64,000 nucleotides of DNA from positions 47,900 to 111,899 of the forward strand of contig JABHEG010000280.1 in the NCBI GenBank assembly GCA_018676675.1. The letters run 5' to 3'. The notes beneath the pieces were generated by a model. The model was not told the DNA's origin, did no database searches, and was given only the letters and a program-made list of their open reading frames with translations. Below, one piece after another: positions 27,439 through 35,558 of this stretch; position 1 is the first letter of the stretch, and each line of letters opens with the position of its first letter. The DNA is from Lentisphaerota bacterium. Lineage in GTDB: Bacteria > Verrucomicrobiota > Lentisphaeria > Oligosphaerales > JABHEG01. A program made the translations under genes and the position numbers.

Positions 27439-29271
27439 TCAGCTCTCCGGTTTCTTCTCGAGTCTGCGACTCACAAGAGTTTGCACGATCGTGAGGATTT
27501 GGTTAACGGTCCAGTAAAGGGTAAGTCCCGCCGGCATGCTGTAGAAGATGAACATGAAAAACACGCTCATGAACATCATCATGCGCGCCTGTGAGGGGTC
27601 GGCTGATGACGGCATCATCTTCTGCTGACCGAGCATACTGACGGCCATCAGGATCGCCAGGGGCCGAATGGGAACACCGAAGGGATCGGCGATCGTGTCA
27701 GGAACAGACAGATCAGCGACCCAGAGAAACTCCGCCTGTCGAAGCTCAATGGCACTTCGGAACGTATTGAAGAGGGCGAAAAAGACAGGGATCTGCAGGA
27801 ACATCGGCATACATCCGCCAAGGGGGCTGACGTTGTGCTCCTTGTAGAGCTCCATGACTTTGCGGTTCATCTTCTCGGGCTGATCGCCGTGCTTCTCCCG
27901 AAGCTCCTTTACCAACGGCTGAATGGCCTGCATCTTCCGCATGGAGGCCGTGCTACGGTGGGTCAGGGGCCAGAAGAGCATTTTGATCACAAACGTGATG
28001 ACGATGATAGCGAAGCCATAGCCCCACCGATGATCAAAGAACGCACTCAGAGCCAGAAGTGCAGTCAGAATGCGTCCGGAAATCCAGGCCATCCACCGTG
28101 GGTGGAGACCGAAGAACAGATCCATCCGCATAACGGAAAGGAGCCGGTTGTCGATCTGCTTGAGTAGTCCGTATTGCTTGGGTCCGGCGTAGCACGAGAG
28201 CTCCCAGGTGCGGTCCTGCCCGGGCTCGAGCGTTCCACCATCCAGAAGAACTCCAGCATACAGCCAGGGGTTCGCGCTCTTGGGGTCGTCACCCGCAGAG
28301 ATGGTGCCCACGGCCACGCCGGGGAAAGGGTCGGAAGCCGATGCAACGTAGAACAGGAAGTACTTGGTGTGAACGGCGACCCACTCGGTCGGTCGTTCTG
28401 ACAGGGCTCTGGCGGCCTCTCCCTTCAATTTCCCCAGCTTCTTGACCGAATAGCCTTTGGGGCGCTCCTCACCGACAAACGCAACGTCGATGCCGGCATT
28501 CATCGCGGCCATTCGCTTTGATCCCCCCGCAGCCCCCACAGGGTTTGCGGGGAGGGCACCACAACTCACGGGCAAGCTCGGAATGGCCGCGGCCAAAGCA
28601 CCCCCGTTGCGGATCGATATTCGGTAGGAGAGCTGATAAGGACTGTCGGGCAGGACCTCCCACGTCTGAGTCAGCGTGAGGCCGCCTTGGAGGCCGCTCC
28701 GGACGACGAGTACGGTGTCCGTGGACTCCATGACCTCTGTGGTCTCTGCGCGGCCCCAAGGTGTCTGTCCCAGCACGACGGCACAGAGCGGTTGCTGGTA
28801 ACGCCCAAGCTGGACCGCCTGAGTCCGGTCGTCCGAAAGGTAATTGCCAAGGGATACGGTACTGATCCCGGTTCCGGCAGGATCGACCGCCACATCCACA
28901 AGTCCGTCGACCGTCAGGCTATGGACAGCAGCGGGAAGCGGGAGCGCCGGGGGCCGGAAGGGCAGCGAAACCGTTCCCTGAGGAGGCACGGCAACGGAGG
29001 TCGGGGCACTCCCCGGCGTCACGTCGGCGGGTGCAGCGGAGGGTGGCGTTGGGATGCTGGAAACACCTTCGACCGGCGGCGCCACGACTCCTTTAGGAGC
29101 CCCGGGAGGGGGCGTCACGTCGGTGGGAGCATTCTCCTGTGTAACGGAAGGAGCAGGAGCAGGCTGACCAGTGCGCGTCAGACCAAGGTTGCGCATCAGC
29201 GGGCCCCAAAGGACCAGCAGAACGGCACAGGCAGCGACACCTGCTATGGTCGTCTTATCGTACTTCTTCAT
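27439..29271 (-). CDS. yidC: Membrane protein insertase YidC
   Basis: 610 residues from ATG 29271. It has an N-terminal anchor (TIAGVAACAVLLVLWGPLM), then a Pro-rich linker (APAPSVTQENAPTDVTPPPG) and a large periplasmic P1 beta-domain. The conserved five-helix insertase core follows, starting around WGYGFAIIVITFVIKMLFWP with the hydrophilic-groove Arg-containing region (LTHRSTASMRKMQAIQP). KYK-type motifs and NVSPLGGCMPMFLQIPVFFALF are typical. The basic tail SRRLEKKPES suits ribosome contact. It inserts and folds inner-membrane proteins with or without SecYEG. Its ATG overlaps the yidD stop by one base (TAATG), so the two are probably coupled. Confidence 0.95.
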   Translation of the reverse strand: MKKYDKTTIAGVAACAVLLVLWGPLMRNLGLTRTGQPAPAPSVTQENAPTDVTPPPGAPKGVVAPPVEGVSSIPTPPSAAPADVTPGSAPTSVAVPPQGTVSLPFRPPALPLPAAVHSLTVDGLVDVAVDPAGTGISTVSLGNYLSDDRTQAVQLGRYQQPLCAVVLGQTPWGRAETTEVMESTDTVLVVRSGLQGGLTLTQTWEVLPDSPYQLSYRISIRNGGALAAAIPSLPVSCGALPANPVGAAGGSKRMAAMNAGIDVAFVGEERPKGYSVKKLGKLKGEAARALSERPTEWVAVHTKYFLFYVASASDPFPGVAVGTISAGDDPKSANPWLYAGVLLDGGTLEPGQDRTWELSCYAGPKQYGLLKQIDNRLLSVMRMDLFFGLHPRWMAWISGRILTALLALSAFFDHRWGYGFAIIVITFVIKMLFWPLTHRSTASMRKMQAIQPLVKELREKHGDQPEKMNRKVMELYKEHNVSPLGGCMPMFLQIPVFFALFNTFRSAIELRQAEFLWVADLSVPDTIADPFGVPIRPLAILMAVSMLGQQKMMPSSADPSQARMMMFMSVFFMFIFYSMPAGLTLYWTVNQILTIVQTLVSRRLEKKPES

Positions 29272-29549
29272 TAACGCCCTTTCGGCGGATTTTCTGGTCT
29301 CCAAGACGCACGAGACGGGACGGGGTCGTAAACCACACCCCGATAGAGCGGCTGACACCTGAGCAAACGTCTGACCGCGAGCAGCGTTCCCCGCAGAGCG
29401 CCGAAGCGGTCAATCGCCTGAGTAGCGTACTCCGAGCAGGTCGGCACGAAGCGGCAACACGGCGGCTTGAGTCCTGACAATCCCTTCCGGTACAGCCAAA
29501 GGACCGCGAGGGCCATCCGTTTGGCCAGGTTTGAGGCCGTCCGGTTCAT
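29271..29549 (-). CDS. yidD: Membrane protein insertion efficiency factor YidD
   Basis: 92 residues from ATG 29549, which overlaps the rnpA stop as ATGA. It contains the family signature PPCCRFVPTCSEYATQAIDR and RLLRCQPLYRGVVYDPVP. In most members the last motif reads GGxDPVP, so the change to RGVVYDPVP is mild. It is a small membrane-associated protein that assists YidC-dependent insertion. A 12-codon upstream extension exists in frame but lacks an RBS. Confidence 0.93.
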   Translation of the reverse strand: MNRTASNLAKRMALAVLWLYRKGLSGLKPPCCRFVPTCSEYATQAIDRFGALRGTLLAVRRLLRCQPLYRGVVYDPVPSRASWRPENPPKGR

Positions 29550-30055
29550 GGCCGCCCTCCATCTGCCACAGTCGTGCCTGGGCACGGCTCGGGGACCGAT
29601 TCGAGTATGCCAAGACGCTTCAGGCTGGCCTCCACCTCTGAGAAGACGTCTCCCAGTTTGGCCCCAAACATGGCGCGCCGAGGGATGAAGACGACCCAGA
29701 CAGGCTGCATGCGGGGAAGCAGAAGACGGTAGGTTTCGCGCAGCAGGCGGCGGGCCCGGTTGCGGTCCACGGCTCGGAGGCTGTAGCGCCGAGAGATGAT
29801 GATCGCAAATTTGCGCCTACCATCAGGGGGCCGAGCAATGGAAACCACACAGCGTCGACCAGCGTAACGGGGCCCGTGTGTTTTGACGTACTGAAGTTCA
29901 CTCTGCGTACGCAAACGGGCCGACTTGGCGAACGGTCTCTCGACGGTTGACGTCGCTGCAGGCGTCCGCGCTTGGCCACCCTCACCCATCGTGCAGTGGG
30001 GCGACAAGCCGCTCCGGGCCGAGGCATGCCTGTCGACAGGCCCTCGGTCTGCCAT
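29546..30055 (-). CDS. rnpA: Ribonuclease P protein component
   Basis: Protein subunit that supports RNase P RNA in tRNA 5' maturation. The core reads FAKSARLRTQSELQYVKTH, GRRCVVSIARPP and the RNR box VDRNRARRLLRETYRLLLP with the usual basic residues. The start is ATG 30055, with GGGAG 8 bases upstream and 22 bases after rpmH. This gives an unusually long, Ser/Ala-rich N-terminal extension of about 40 residues before the core. An internal ATG at 29989 would remove most of it but has no RBS. The stop overlaps yidD. Confidence 0.92.
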   Translation of the reverse strand: MADRGPVDRHASARSGLSPHCTMGEGGQARTPAATSTVERPFAKSARLRTQSELQYVKTHGPRYAGRRCVVSIARPPDGRRKFAIIISRRYSLRAVDRNRARRLLRETYRLLLPRMQPVWVVFIPRRAMFGAKLGDVFSEVEASLKRLGILESVPEPCPGTTVADGGRP

Positions 30056-30077
30056 CGTGCTCACTCCCATCCCACGC

Positions 30078-30212
30078 TCAGGCAGTCAACTGCTTGCGAC
30101 CCTTCCGTCGACGCCTGCTGATGATGGCACGCCCCGAGCGAGTAGCCATCCGTGCTCGGAAGCCGAGTTTGCGTTTGCGGGAAATGTTCGACGGTTGAAA
30201 CGTCCGTTTCAT
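30078..30212 (-). CDS. rpmH: 50S ribosomal protein L34
   Basis: 44 residues: MKRTFQPSNISRKRKLGFRA followed by a basic segment rich in Arg and Lys ending KGRKQLTA. This is the canonical L34 sequence and length. It precedes rnpA by 22 bases and has its own strong promoter at 30386-30414. In many bacteria dnaA lies on the other side of rpmH; here the neighbour is gcvPB. Confidence 0.96.
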   Translation of the reverse strand: MKRTFQPSNISRKRKLGFRARMATRSGRAIISRRRRKGRKQLTA

Positions 30213-30385
30213 CTGGAAATGTGCCTTCTTCCTGGGCCGTTAGAGAACTCCGGCGTGCATCGATTGCCCCCTCGTGTGTGCGCTGGTTGGGCACCGTGGG
30301 GCACGCGTCAGTTATGCCATATGGGTGGCCCGGTGTTGATTGGGCCGGAGTTCAGAGATCGCCATTTTTCGACTGCAAAGTGGAG

Positions 30386-30414
30386 AATATAGCAGAGGAA
30401 CACGTCGCAATCAA
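30386..30414 (-). promoter_or_regulatory. Strong sigma70-like promoter of rpmH-rnpA-yidD-yidC
   Basis: TTGATT (30409-30414) and TATATT (30386-30391) are separated by 17 bases on the minus strand. The predicted leader before rpmH is about 165 bases. Confidence 0.7.
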
Positions 30415-30631
30415 CCCAACCTGAAGCAGTTGGGGCAATGCCTCGGTTCCAGGGGGCGGGAGCCAAGTTCTGATCGCGCTCCTGATTCGGACCAAGATTG
30501 AGAGTGGCCTCGCCTCACGAGACTGCCCACCACCAATCAGGAGTCGGTCGGCGGCGAGATCCGTGAACAACGGCGAGCTGCGGGCAGCCTTGGGCGCCAA
30601 GGCGCCACTGCATCCCCGCGGAGGGGGCCAC

Positions 30632-30668
30632 CCGTGAACTCCGCCACGAAACCCTCTTCGCGGCGGCT
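30632..30668. repeat. Half copy of repeat family B (single hairpin with CCGTGAAC)
   Basis: CCGTGAAC is followed by CCGCCACG, a 10-base loop and CGCGGCGG. This matches the right-hand end of the two full copies at 44471-44669 and 47341-47495. One stem pair is A/C here, which is a G-T wobble on the other strand. Confidence 0.65.
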
Positions 30669-30701
30669 GCAGCATGTCCCCGCGGCTCGGGCGGATGTAG
30701 A

Positions 30702-32159
30702 TCAGTCCCTCTCGCCAAGGCTGGCCAGATCGAGATGACGAGCAGCGCGGGTCTCGTCAAGCCGACTCACAGGCATCGAGATGGGGGCCTTCGAGAGCCC
30801 CGCAGCGTCCTCCTGCACCTTCCGCGCTATGTCGATCAGCGCATCCGCGAAGGCGTCCAGCGTCTGCTTTGACTCCGTCTCCGTTGGCTCGATCATGAGG
30901 GCCTCAGGCACGGTCAGCGGGAAATAGACCGTTGGGGCGTGGAAACCCCGATCGAGGAGTTCTTTGCCCACGTCGAGTGCGTGCACACCATTGCGAACGA
31001 AGCTCTGGGCTGAGAAGACGCACTCGTGCATGCAAGCACGATCATGCGGCTCCTGGTACGTCGTTCGCAGGCGGGCTCTCAGATAGTTCGCGTTAAGCAC
31101 GGCGGCTTCCCCGGCTCGGCGCATTCCCTCCTTCCCCAGGGTCAGCATATAGGCGTAGGCCCGCAGGATAATCGCGAAGTTGCCGTAGAACGGAGCGACG
31201 TAGCCAACCGTGTCGGGGAAGCTGTACTCCAGGGCATAGCTTCCGTCATTGCGCTTCAGCACGCGAGACGTCGGGAGGAAGCGGACGAGTTGCTCGGAAA
31301 CGCCCACAGGGCCGGCCCCCGGTCCGCCTCCGCCATGGGGGGTGGCGAAGGTCTTGTGCAAGTTGACATGTACGACATCGAAGCCCAAATCTCCGGGCCT
31401 GACGCGCCCCAACAGCGCATTGAGGTTCGCCCCATCGCCGTACATAAGGGCGCCATTCTCGTGGACCAGACGGCAGATCTCACGGGTGTTCGGGTCGTAG
31501 AGCCCCAAGGTACTGGGGCACGTCAGCATCATCCCAGCGACCCTCGGCGACAGAGCAGCCCGGAACGCCTCCATGTCAACATTCCCATCCGGTCCGGTGG
31601 GCACGGTCCGGGTCTCGAACCCAGCCATGGCCGCACTGGCAGGGTTGGTGCCGTGGGCAGAATCCGCGATCAACATCACGGGCCTGTCATCCTGGTTTGC
31701 CCGGTGGTAGGCCGCGATCATCATGACCCCGGCCAATTCACCGTGCGCGCCTGCCAGAGGCTGCATCGTGAAGGCAGAGAAACCCAGGAGTTCACACAGG
31801 AAGGACTCGGTCTCGTAGATGACGGCGAGGGCCCCCTGAGTCAAAGCCCCTCCTCGCCTCAGTTGGGGGAGGAGTGGGTGCAAATCCCGGAAGCCGGGCA
31901 GACTCGCGATCCGTTCATGGAACTTGGGGTTGTACTTCATCGTGCAGGAACCGAGGGGGTAGAAGCACGTGTCAATCGCCATGTTGCGCCGGCTCAGATT
32001 GACAAAATGGCGGACGCCGTCAAGCTCGCTGACCTCCGGCATGGCCGCGGGCTCTGCCCGGCGCAACTCGGGAGGAAGGGCATCCGTGCAGGGCACGTCC
32101 GGCTCCGGAAGGGACGAACCGCGCCGCCCGGAGTGGCTCTTGGAAAAAATGGTTTCCAC
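30702..32159 (-). CDS. gcvPB: Glycine dehydrogenase (decarboxylating) subunit 2, P-protein beta
   Basis: 485 residues. With GcvPA it forms the PLP-dependent P protein that decarboxylates glycine and passes the aminomethyl group to lipoyl-GcvH. The PLP lysine is in VNLHKTFATPHGGGGPGAGP. Other hallmarks are DTCFYPLGSCTMKYNPK and IADSAHGTNPASAAMAGF. The split (two-subunit) form is complete and of usual length. It lies 77 bases downstream of gcvPA, with an imperfect palindrome in between. Confidence 0.96.
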   Translation of the reverse strand: METIFSKSHSGRRGSSLPEPDVPCTDALPPELRRAEPAAMPEVSELDGVRHFVNLSRRNMAIDTCFYPLGSCTMKYNPKFHERIASLPGFRDLHPLLPQLRRGGALTQGALAVIYETESFLCELLGFSAFTMQPLAGAHGELAGVMMIAAYHRANQDDRPVMLIADSAHGTNPASAAMAGFETRTVPTGPDGNVDMEAFRAALSPRVAGMMLTCPSTLGLYDPNTREICRLVHENGALMYGDGANLNALLGRVRPGDLGFDVVHVNLHKTFATPHGGGGPGAGPVGVSEQLVRFLPTSRVLKRNDGSYALEYSFPDTVGYVAPFYGNFAIILRAYAYMLTLGKEGMRRAGEAAVLNANYLRARLRTTYQEPHDRACMHECVFSAQSFVRNGVHALDVGKELLDRGFHAPTVYFPLTVPEALMIEPTETESKQTLDAFADALIDIARKVQEDAAGLSKAPISMPVSRLDETRAARHLDLASLGERD

Positions 32160-32177
32160 GTGTGAACTCTCCCGCCC

Positions 32178-32238
32178 AGTGGTCTGAGTTATTAATCCGT
32201 CGACAAAATGCGTTTACTATTAGTAACTCAGAACCACT
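32178..32238. repeat. AT-rich imperfect palindrome between gcvPA and gcvPB
   Basis: The arms 32178-32196 and 32219-32238 pair over about 19 bp with one bulged A and one T-G pair, around a 22-base loop. It has much lower GC than the flanking genes. It overlaps the last two bases of gcvPA. It could be an RNA processing or attenuation site between the two P-protein genes, or a mobile palindrome. Confidence 0.75.
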
Positions 32239-33577
32239 AATGGCACTCAGCCAACACAGCTTCAAGGGCCACGGCCAGCCCGCGGACCTCTTCGCGTGTC
32301 CGCTTCTCGGTTACGGCCACAAGCAGTTCGTTCCGCCGCTCCGGGAAATAGCGTCCCATGGGGAAGCCGGCGGCGAAGCCCCGCTCGATCATGCGACCAA
32401 CGACCTCCGCGGCGTCAACCGGCAAGCGAAGTACGAACTCATTGAAGAACGGCTTCTCATCCGCCTCGATGCCGGGTATCTGCAGAAGTTGCTGCCTGGC
32501 GTAAACCGCTTTCGCAGCCGACAGCCGGGCCACGTCCACCAAGCCCTGCCTGCCTACAAACGTCAGGTAAGCCATCGCTCTCAGGGCACAGAGGCCCTGG
32601 TTTGTGCAGATGTTGGAGGTCGCCCGCTCGCGTCGGATGTGTTGTTCCCGAGTCTGGAGGGTCAGCACGTATCCGTCCCGTCCCTCGCGGTCAACCGTTC
32701 GCCCACAGATCCGTCCCGGCATCTTGCGGACGTTCTTCAACCACGTCGCCATGTATCCCAGATATGGCCCGCCGAACGAGAGTGGGATGCCCAGCGACTG
32801 CCCTTCGCCCGTGGCGATGTCAAAGCCCAACTCTCCGGGCGGCTTGAGCAAGGCGAGAGCGATCGGGTAGGCGGAACAGATTGAGACAGCTCCTGCTTCC
32901 TTTGCCATCTCAATGACCTGGCGGTAATCCTCAACAACCCCGAAGACGTTCGGGTACTGGGCGATGACGCAAGCGGTGTCAGGACTCAGACACGCACACA
33001 AATCAGGGGCGCTGAAGACGGTCTCCGCTGGAGTCACGACCAGATCAACGTCCAGATTGGTGCAATAACAGCGCAGCATCTCGCGGTGAATCGGGGAAAC
33101 AGATCCGAGCAAGACAGCCCGTCGGCGGCGGGTCATCCGGACAGCCATCATGACCGCCTCGAACAGGGCTGTGCCCCCATCATAAAGGGACGCGTTAGCG
33201 ACTTCCATCCCCGTCAGCCGACAGATCGCCGACTGGTACTCGTAGATGGCCTGCAGCGTCCCTTGCGAGGCCTCAGGCTGATAGGGGGTATAGGCCGTGT
33301 AGAATTCCGTGCGGCCGGTCACATCGTCGACCGCCGCGGGAATGAGGTGATCATAGAATCCGCTGCCGACAAAGCAGACAAGGTCCGTTGCGTTCATTGC
33401 AGCCAGATCCGACAGGTATCGGCTGACCTCGAATTCCGACCGGCCATTGGGAAGACCCGTGAGGGACGGAACCGGCTCGGGCCCCAGAATCTGGCGCCAG
33501 AGCTCGGGCATATTCTGCACGCCGATGCAGGACAGCATGTCGGCCTTCTCAGCATCTGTGAGAGGGATATACGGCAT
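32237..33577 (-). CDS. gcvPA: Glycine dehydrogenase (decarboxylating) subunit 1, P-protein alpha
   Basis: 446 residues, the partner of GcvPB. It begins MPYIPLTDAEKADMLSCIG, typical of the subunit. Further hallmarks are FVGSGFYDHLIPAAV, FYTAYTPYQPEASQGTLQAI and the active-site half contributed by GVVEDYRQVIEMAKEAGA. NICTNQGLCALRAMAYL near the C-terminal third is also conserved. Full length. It is preceded by a 397-base space that carries a hairpin and a copy of repeat family A. Confidence 0.96.
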   Translation of the reverse strand: MPYIPLTDAEKADMLSCIGVQNMPELWRQILGPEPVPSLTGLPNGRSEFEVSRYLSDLAAMNATDLVCFVGSGFYDHLIPAAVDDVTGRTEFYTAYTPYQPEASQGTLQAIYEYQSAICRLTGMEVANASLYDGGTALFEAVMMAVRMTRRRRAVLLGSVSPIHREMLRCYCTNLDVDLVVTPAETVFSAPDLCACLSPDTACVIAQYPNVFGVVEDYRQVIEMAKEAGAVSICSAYPIALALLKPPGELGFDIATGEGQSLGIPLSFGGPYLGYMATWLKNVRKMPGRICGRTVDREGRDGYVLTLQTREQHIRRERATSNICTNQGLCALRAMAYLTFVGRQGLVDVARLSAAKAVYARQQLLQIPGIEADEKPFFNEFVLRLPVDAAEVVGRMIERGFAAGFPMGRYFPERRNELLVAVTEKRTREEVRGLAVALEAVLAECH

Positions 33578-33723
33578 GGGACGACTTCCTCAGCAACGAT
33601 TGGCTGAATGGGGGCAGGACCGCGGATACGTCTCGGTTCGACCTCTGGTGTGTCTGGCGGGCGATTGGTCAAGACCGGTCGCCCACTCGTCACTGAGCCG
33701 ATCTGGTTCGGGCCTCAACTCAC

Positions 33724-33769
33724 CCCGGACGGCTTCGCACGTACACCTGTACGCACCAAGCCGTCCGGG
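33724..33769. repeat. Two-tier hairpin upstream of gcvPA
   Basis: Outer arms 33724-33735 and 33758-33769 form a perfect 12-bp stem; inner arms CGTAC (33740-33744) and GTACG (33749-33753) form a second stem around a 4-base loop. No T-run follows. It could terminate or process the transcript between gcvH and gcvPA. Confidence 0.8.
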
Positions 33770-33833
33770 AAACCTGCTCATCCACGGCATGGCAACAGCG
33801 GGCTCGAAACTCCCGCCCGCCGCCACTGGACGT

Positions 33834-33970
33834 GAATGGCGTTAAAATAGGCGGCGGAGAGTGCATCCAGAAAGAGGTCGCCGGATGGCACCGCCTCCCA
33901 CATTGAGGTCAGGTGCAGCCAACGTGGGAGGGGCTGCCATGCCCCGATTGCCTTTATCTTGACGCCATTC
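33834..33970. repeat. Repeat family A, copy 1 (MITE-like element)
   Basis: Imperfect terminal inverted repeats of about 18-20 bases start with GAATGGCGT on each strand. Inside are two hairpins: CCTCCCAC/GTGGGAGG, and a bulged stem GGCG-GTGC-C-ATCC with GGAT-GCAC-CGCC. The core recurs at 57211-57302. It ends 5 bases before the gcvH stop. Confidence 0.8.
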
Positions 33971-33974
33971 GCCA

Positions 33975-34358
33975 CTAGACGTCGTCGTCAGATGACGTGA
34001 AGGTCTCGTATTCCCTCTCGGTCATCAGCCCTTCCATTTCGCTGGCATCGACCTCGTTGAGGCGACAGATCCAGGCGTCATTCTCGGCTGACTCGTTAAG
34101 CAGCTCGGGTTCCTCCTCAAGCTTGCCGTTGACCTCGACGATCGTCCCGCCGATTGGGACAAAGACGTCGGAGGCCGCTTTGACGGACTCAACCACGCAC
34201 AAGACCTCGCCCTGCCCCAGGACGACACCGGTCTCGGGCAGTTCGATGAACGTGATGTCCCCAAGCTCGGAGGCCGCGTAGGCCGTGATCCCAACCGTCG
34301 CAGTCCCTTCAACCAACTCTACCCACTCATGTTCTTCAGAGAAGCGTTTCATCTTCAC
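33975..34358 (-). CDS. gcvH: Glycine cleavage system H protein
   Basis: 127 residues. Lipoyl carrier that shuttles the aminomethyl intermediate between P, T and L proteins. FSEEHEWVELVEGTATVGIT opens the hybrid fold, and the lipoylated lysine is in CVVESVKAASDVFVP. The C-terminal helix WICRLNEVDASEMEGLMTE is typical, and an acidic tail (SSDDDV) follows. It lies 85 bases downstream of gcvT. Confidence 0.96.
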   Translation of the reverse strand: MKMKRFSEEHEWVELVEGTATVGITAYAASELGDITFIELPETGVVLGQGEVLCVVESVKAASDVFVPIGGTIVEVNGKLEEEPELLNESAENDAWICRLNEVDASEMEGLMTEREYETFTSSDDDV

Positions 34359-34443
34359 CTTTCCCTTTCATTGGTCTGAACGAGAATCAAGTATGTCTCC
34401 CTTGTTGCGCTCCTGCAAGTCCTCTTTGATGCCTTCCGGCCGA

Positions 34444-35553
34444 TCAGTTCATACGGGCCGTCCCGTGAGGGTAGAACGGCAATACCACTCGTCGCGCCGG
34501 CAACGCGTGCTCAACATCAGCGCCAATCTTCACCGACATGCCAATCGGACACGAATTCGGGCGCACGTAGGCCAGCGCGACGGCGCGGCCCAAACTCGGG
34601 GCGAATGATCCTGAGGTTACGGTCCCCAGACCAACCATGTCGCCTCCGCCCCAAACGGTCATGCCCATGCGGGCAGCACGCCGCCCCTCGAGAGCGACGC
34701 CAACCAGCTCCTTTCTCGGAGAACGACCAAGAGCCTCGGCAGCTATGTGAAGGTGTCGACCGGCTGACAGCAGTCGACCGTAACCGGCTTCGACCGGTGT
34801 GGTACATTCATCCAATTCGTGCCCGTAGAGGGGATACCCCATCTCCAAACGCAAGGTGTCCCGGGCCCCCAGACCGGCCGGAGCGACGAGTTCGTGTGCC
34901 AGCAACCGGCGCCAAAGGTCGCACGCCTCTTCAGCCGCGAGGAAGAGCTCAAACCCCAGCTCACCAGTGTAGCCTGTCCTACTAATGAGCACCGAGTGGC
35001 CAAGCAACTCAATTCTCGTGCATCTGTAATAGGACGGGAGCCGATCGCGGTGCACGTCAAGATCGGCCAGTACGCTAAACGTCCCGGGGCCTTGGAGATC
35101 CAGCTTTGCGGTGTCGGCGGAGACGTCGGCAATGGTGCAGTCGCAACCGACCAGTTGCTCCGACAGCCAGTTCAGGTCCGCTTCCCGCCGTCCTGCATTG
35201 ACCACGAGCATAAACTCCTCTGAGGCAAGGCGGTAAACGAGTAGATCGTCAATGACATTTCCCGTCGGTGAAAGCAGGAAGTTGTACCGACAACTGCTGA
35301 CCTGCTGATCGGAGACGAGTCGCGGCATCAGCCGGTCCAGGGCCACCGATGCTTCCGCACCGGTGATCCTGAGTTCGCCCATGTGGCACACGTCAAAGAG
35401 GCTGCAGCTCGCCCGCGTGTGCAGGTGTTCAGCAAGGGTTCCCTCCCCGTAGCGCAACGGGAGGCGCCAGCCCGCAAATGCCCCCATCCGAGCCTCTAGT
35501 CTACTGTGTTCAGAACACAGGACAGTGTCCCGCAAGGCAGGATTCTCAGCCAC
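34444..35553 (-). CDS. gcvT: Aminomethyltransferase (glycine cleavage T protein)
   Basis: About 369 residues. Transfers the methylene group from aminomethyl-lipoyl-GcvH to tetrahydrofolate and releases ammonia. Family features are SLFDVCHMGELRITG, the substrate segment SRTGYTGELGFELF, and LGARDTLRLEMGYPLYGHEL. I prefer GTG 35553 with GAGGTG just upstream; another in-frame GTG at 35562 would add three residues. No glycine riboswitch was recognised upstream. Instead, a small Cys-containing frame overlaps the start. Confidence 0.95.
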   Translation of the reverse strand: MAENPALRDTVLCSEHSRLEARMGAFAGWRLPLRYGEGTLAEHLHTRASCSLFDVCHMGELRITGAEASVALDRLMPRLVSDQQVSSCRYNFLLSPTGNVIDDLLVYRLASEEFMLVVNAGRREADLNWLSEQLVGCDCTIADVSADTAKLDLQGPGTFSVLADLDVHRDRLPSYYRCTRIELLGHSVLISRTGYTGELGFELFLAAEEACDLWRRLLAHELVAPAGLGARDTLRLEMGYPLYGHELDECTTPVEAGYGRLLSAGRHLHIAAEALGRSPRKELVGVALEGRRAARMGMTVWGGGDMVGLGTVTSGSFAPSLGRAVALAYVRPNSCPIGMSVKIGADVEHALPARRVVLPFYPHGTARMN

Positions 35554-35558
35554 TGCGA

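Larger units (their letters stand above)
30213..30701. other. Intergenic region between gcvPB and rpmH
   Basis: About 490 bases with the rpmH promoter at 30386-30414, a half copy of repeat family B at 30632-30668, and a palindrome CCTTGG-GCG-CCAAGG near 30592-30606. There is no dnaA gene and I could not recognise DnaA boxes. No gene was seen. Confidence 0.5.
33578..33974. other. Repeat-rich intergenic region between gcvH and gcvPA
   Basis: This 397-base space inside an otherwise co-directional pathway cluster holds a two-tier hairpin at 33724-33769 and family A repeat copy 1 at 33834-33970. No gene was recognised; short frames across the repeat carry the same peptide as the other copy and are discussed under the repeat. 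Confidence 0.7.

Noticed and set aside
30213..30701. Replication origin next to rpmH
   Set aside because: No dnaA gene and no recognisable cluster of DnaA boxes; only a promoter and a repeat fragment are visible.
32178..32238. Integron attC site
   Set aside because: It is an imperfect palindrome of suitable size, but the conserved GTTRRRY and RYYYAAC core boxes are absent and no integrase is near.
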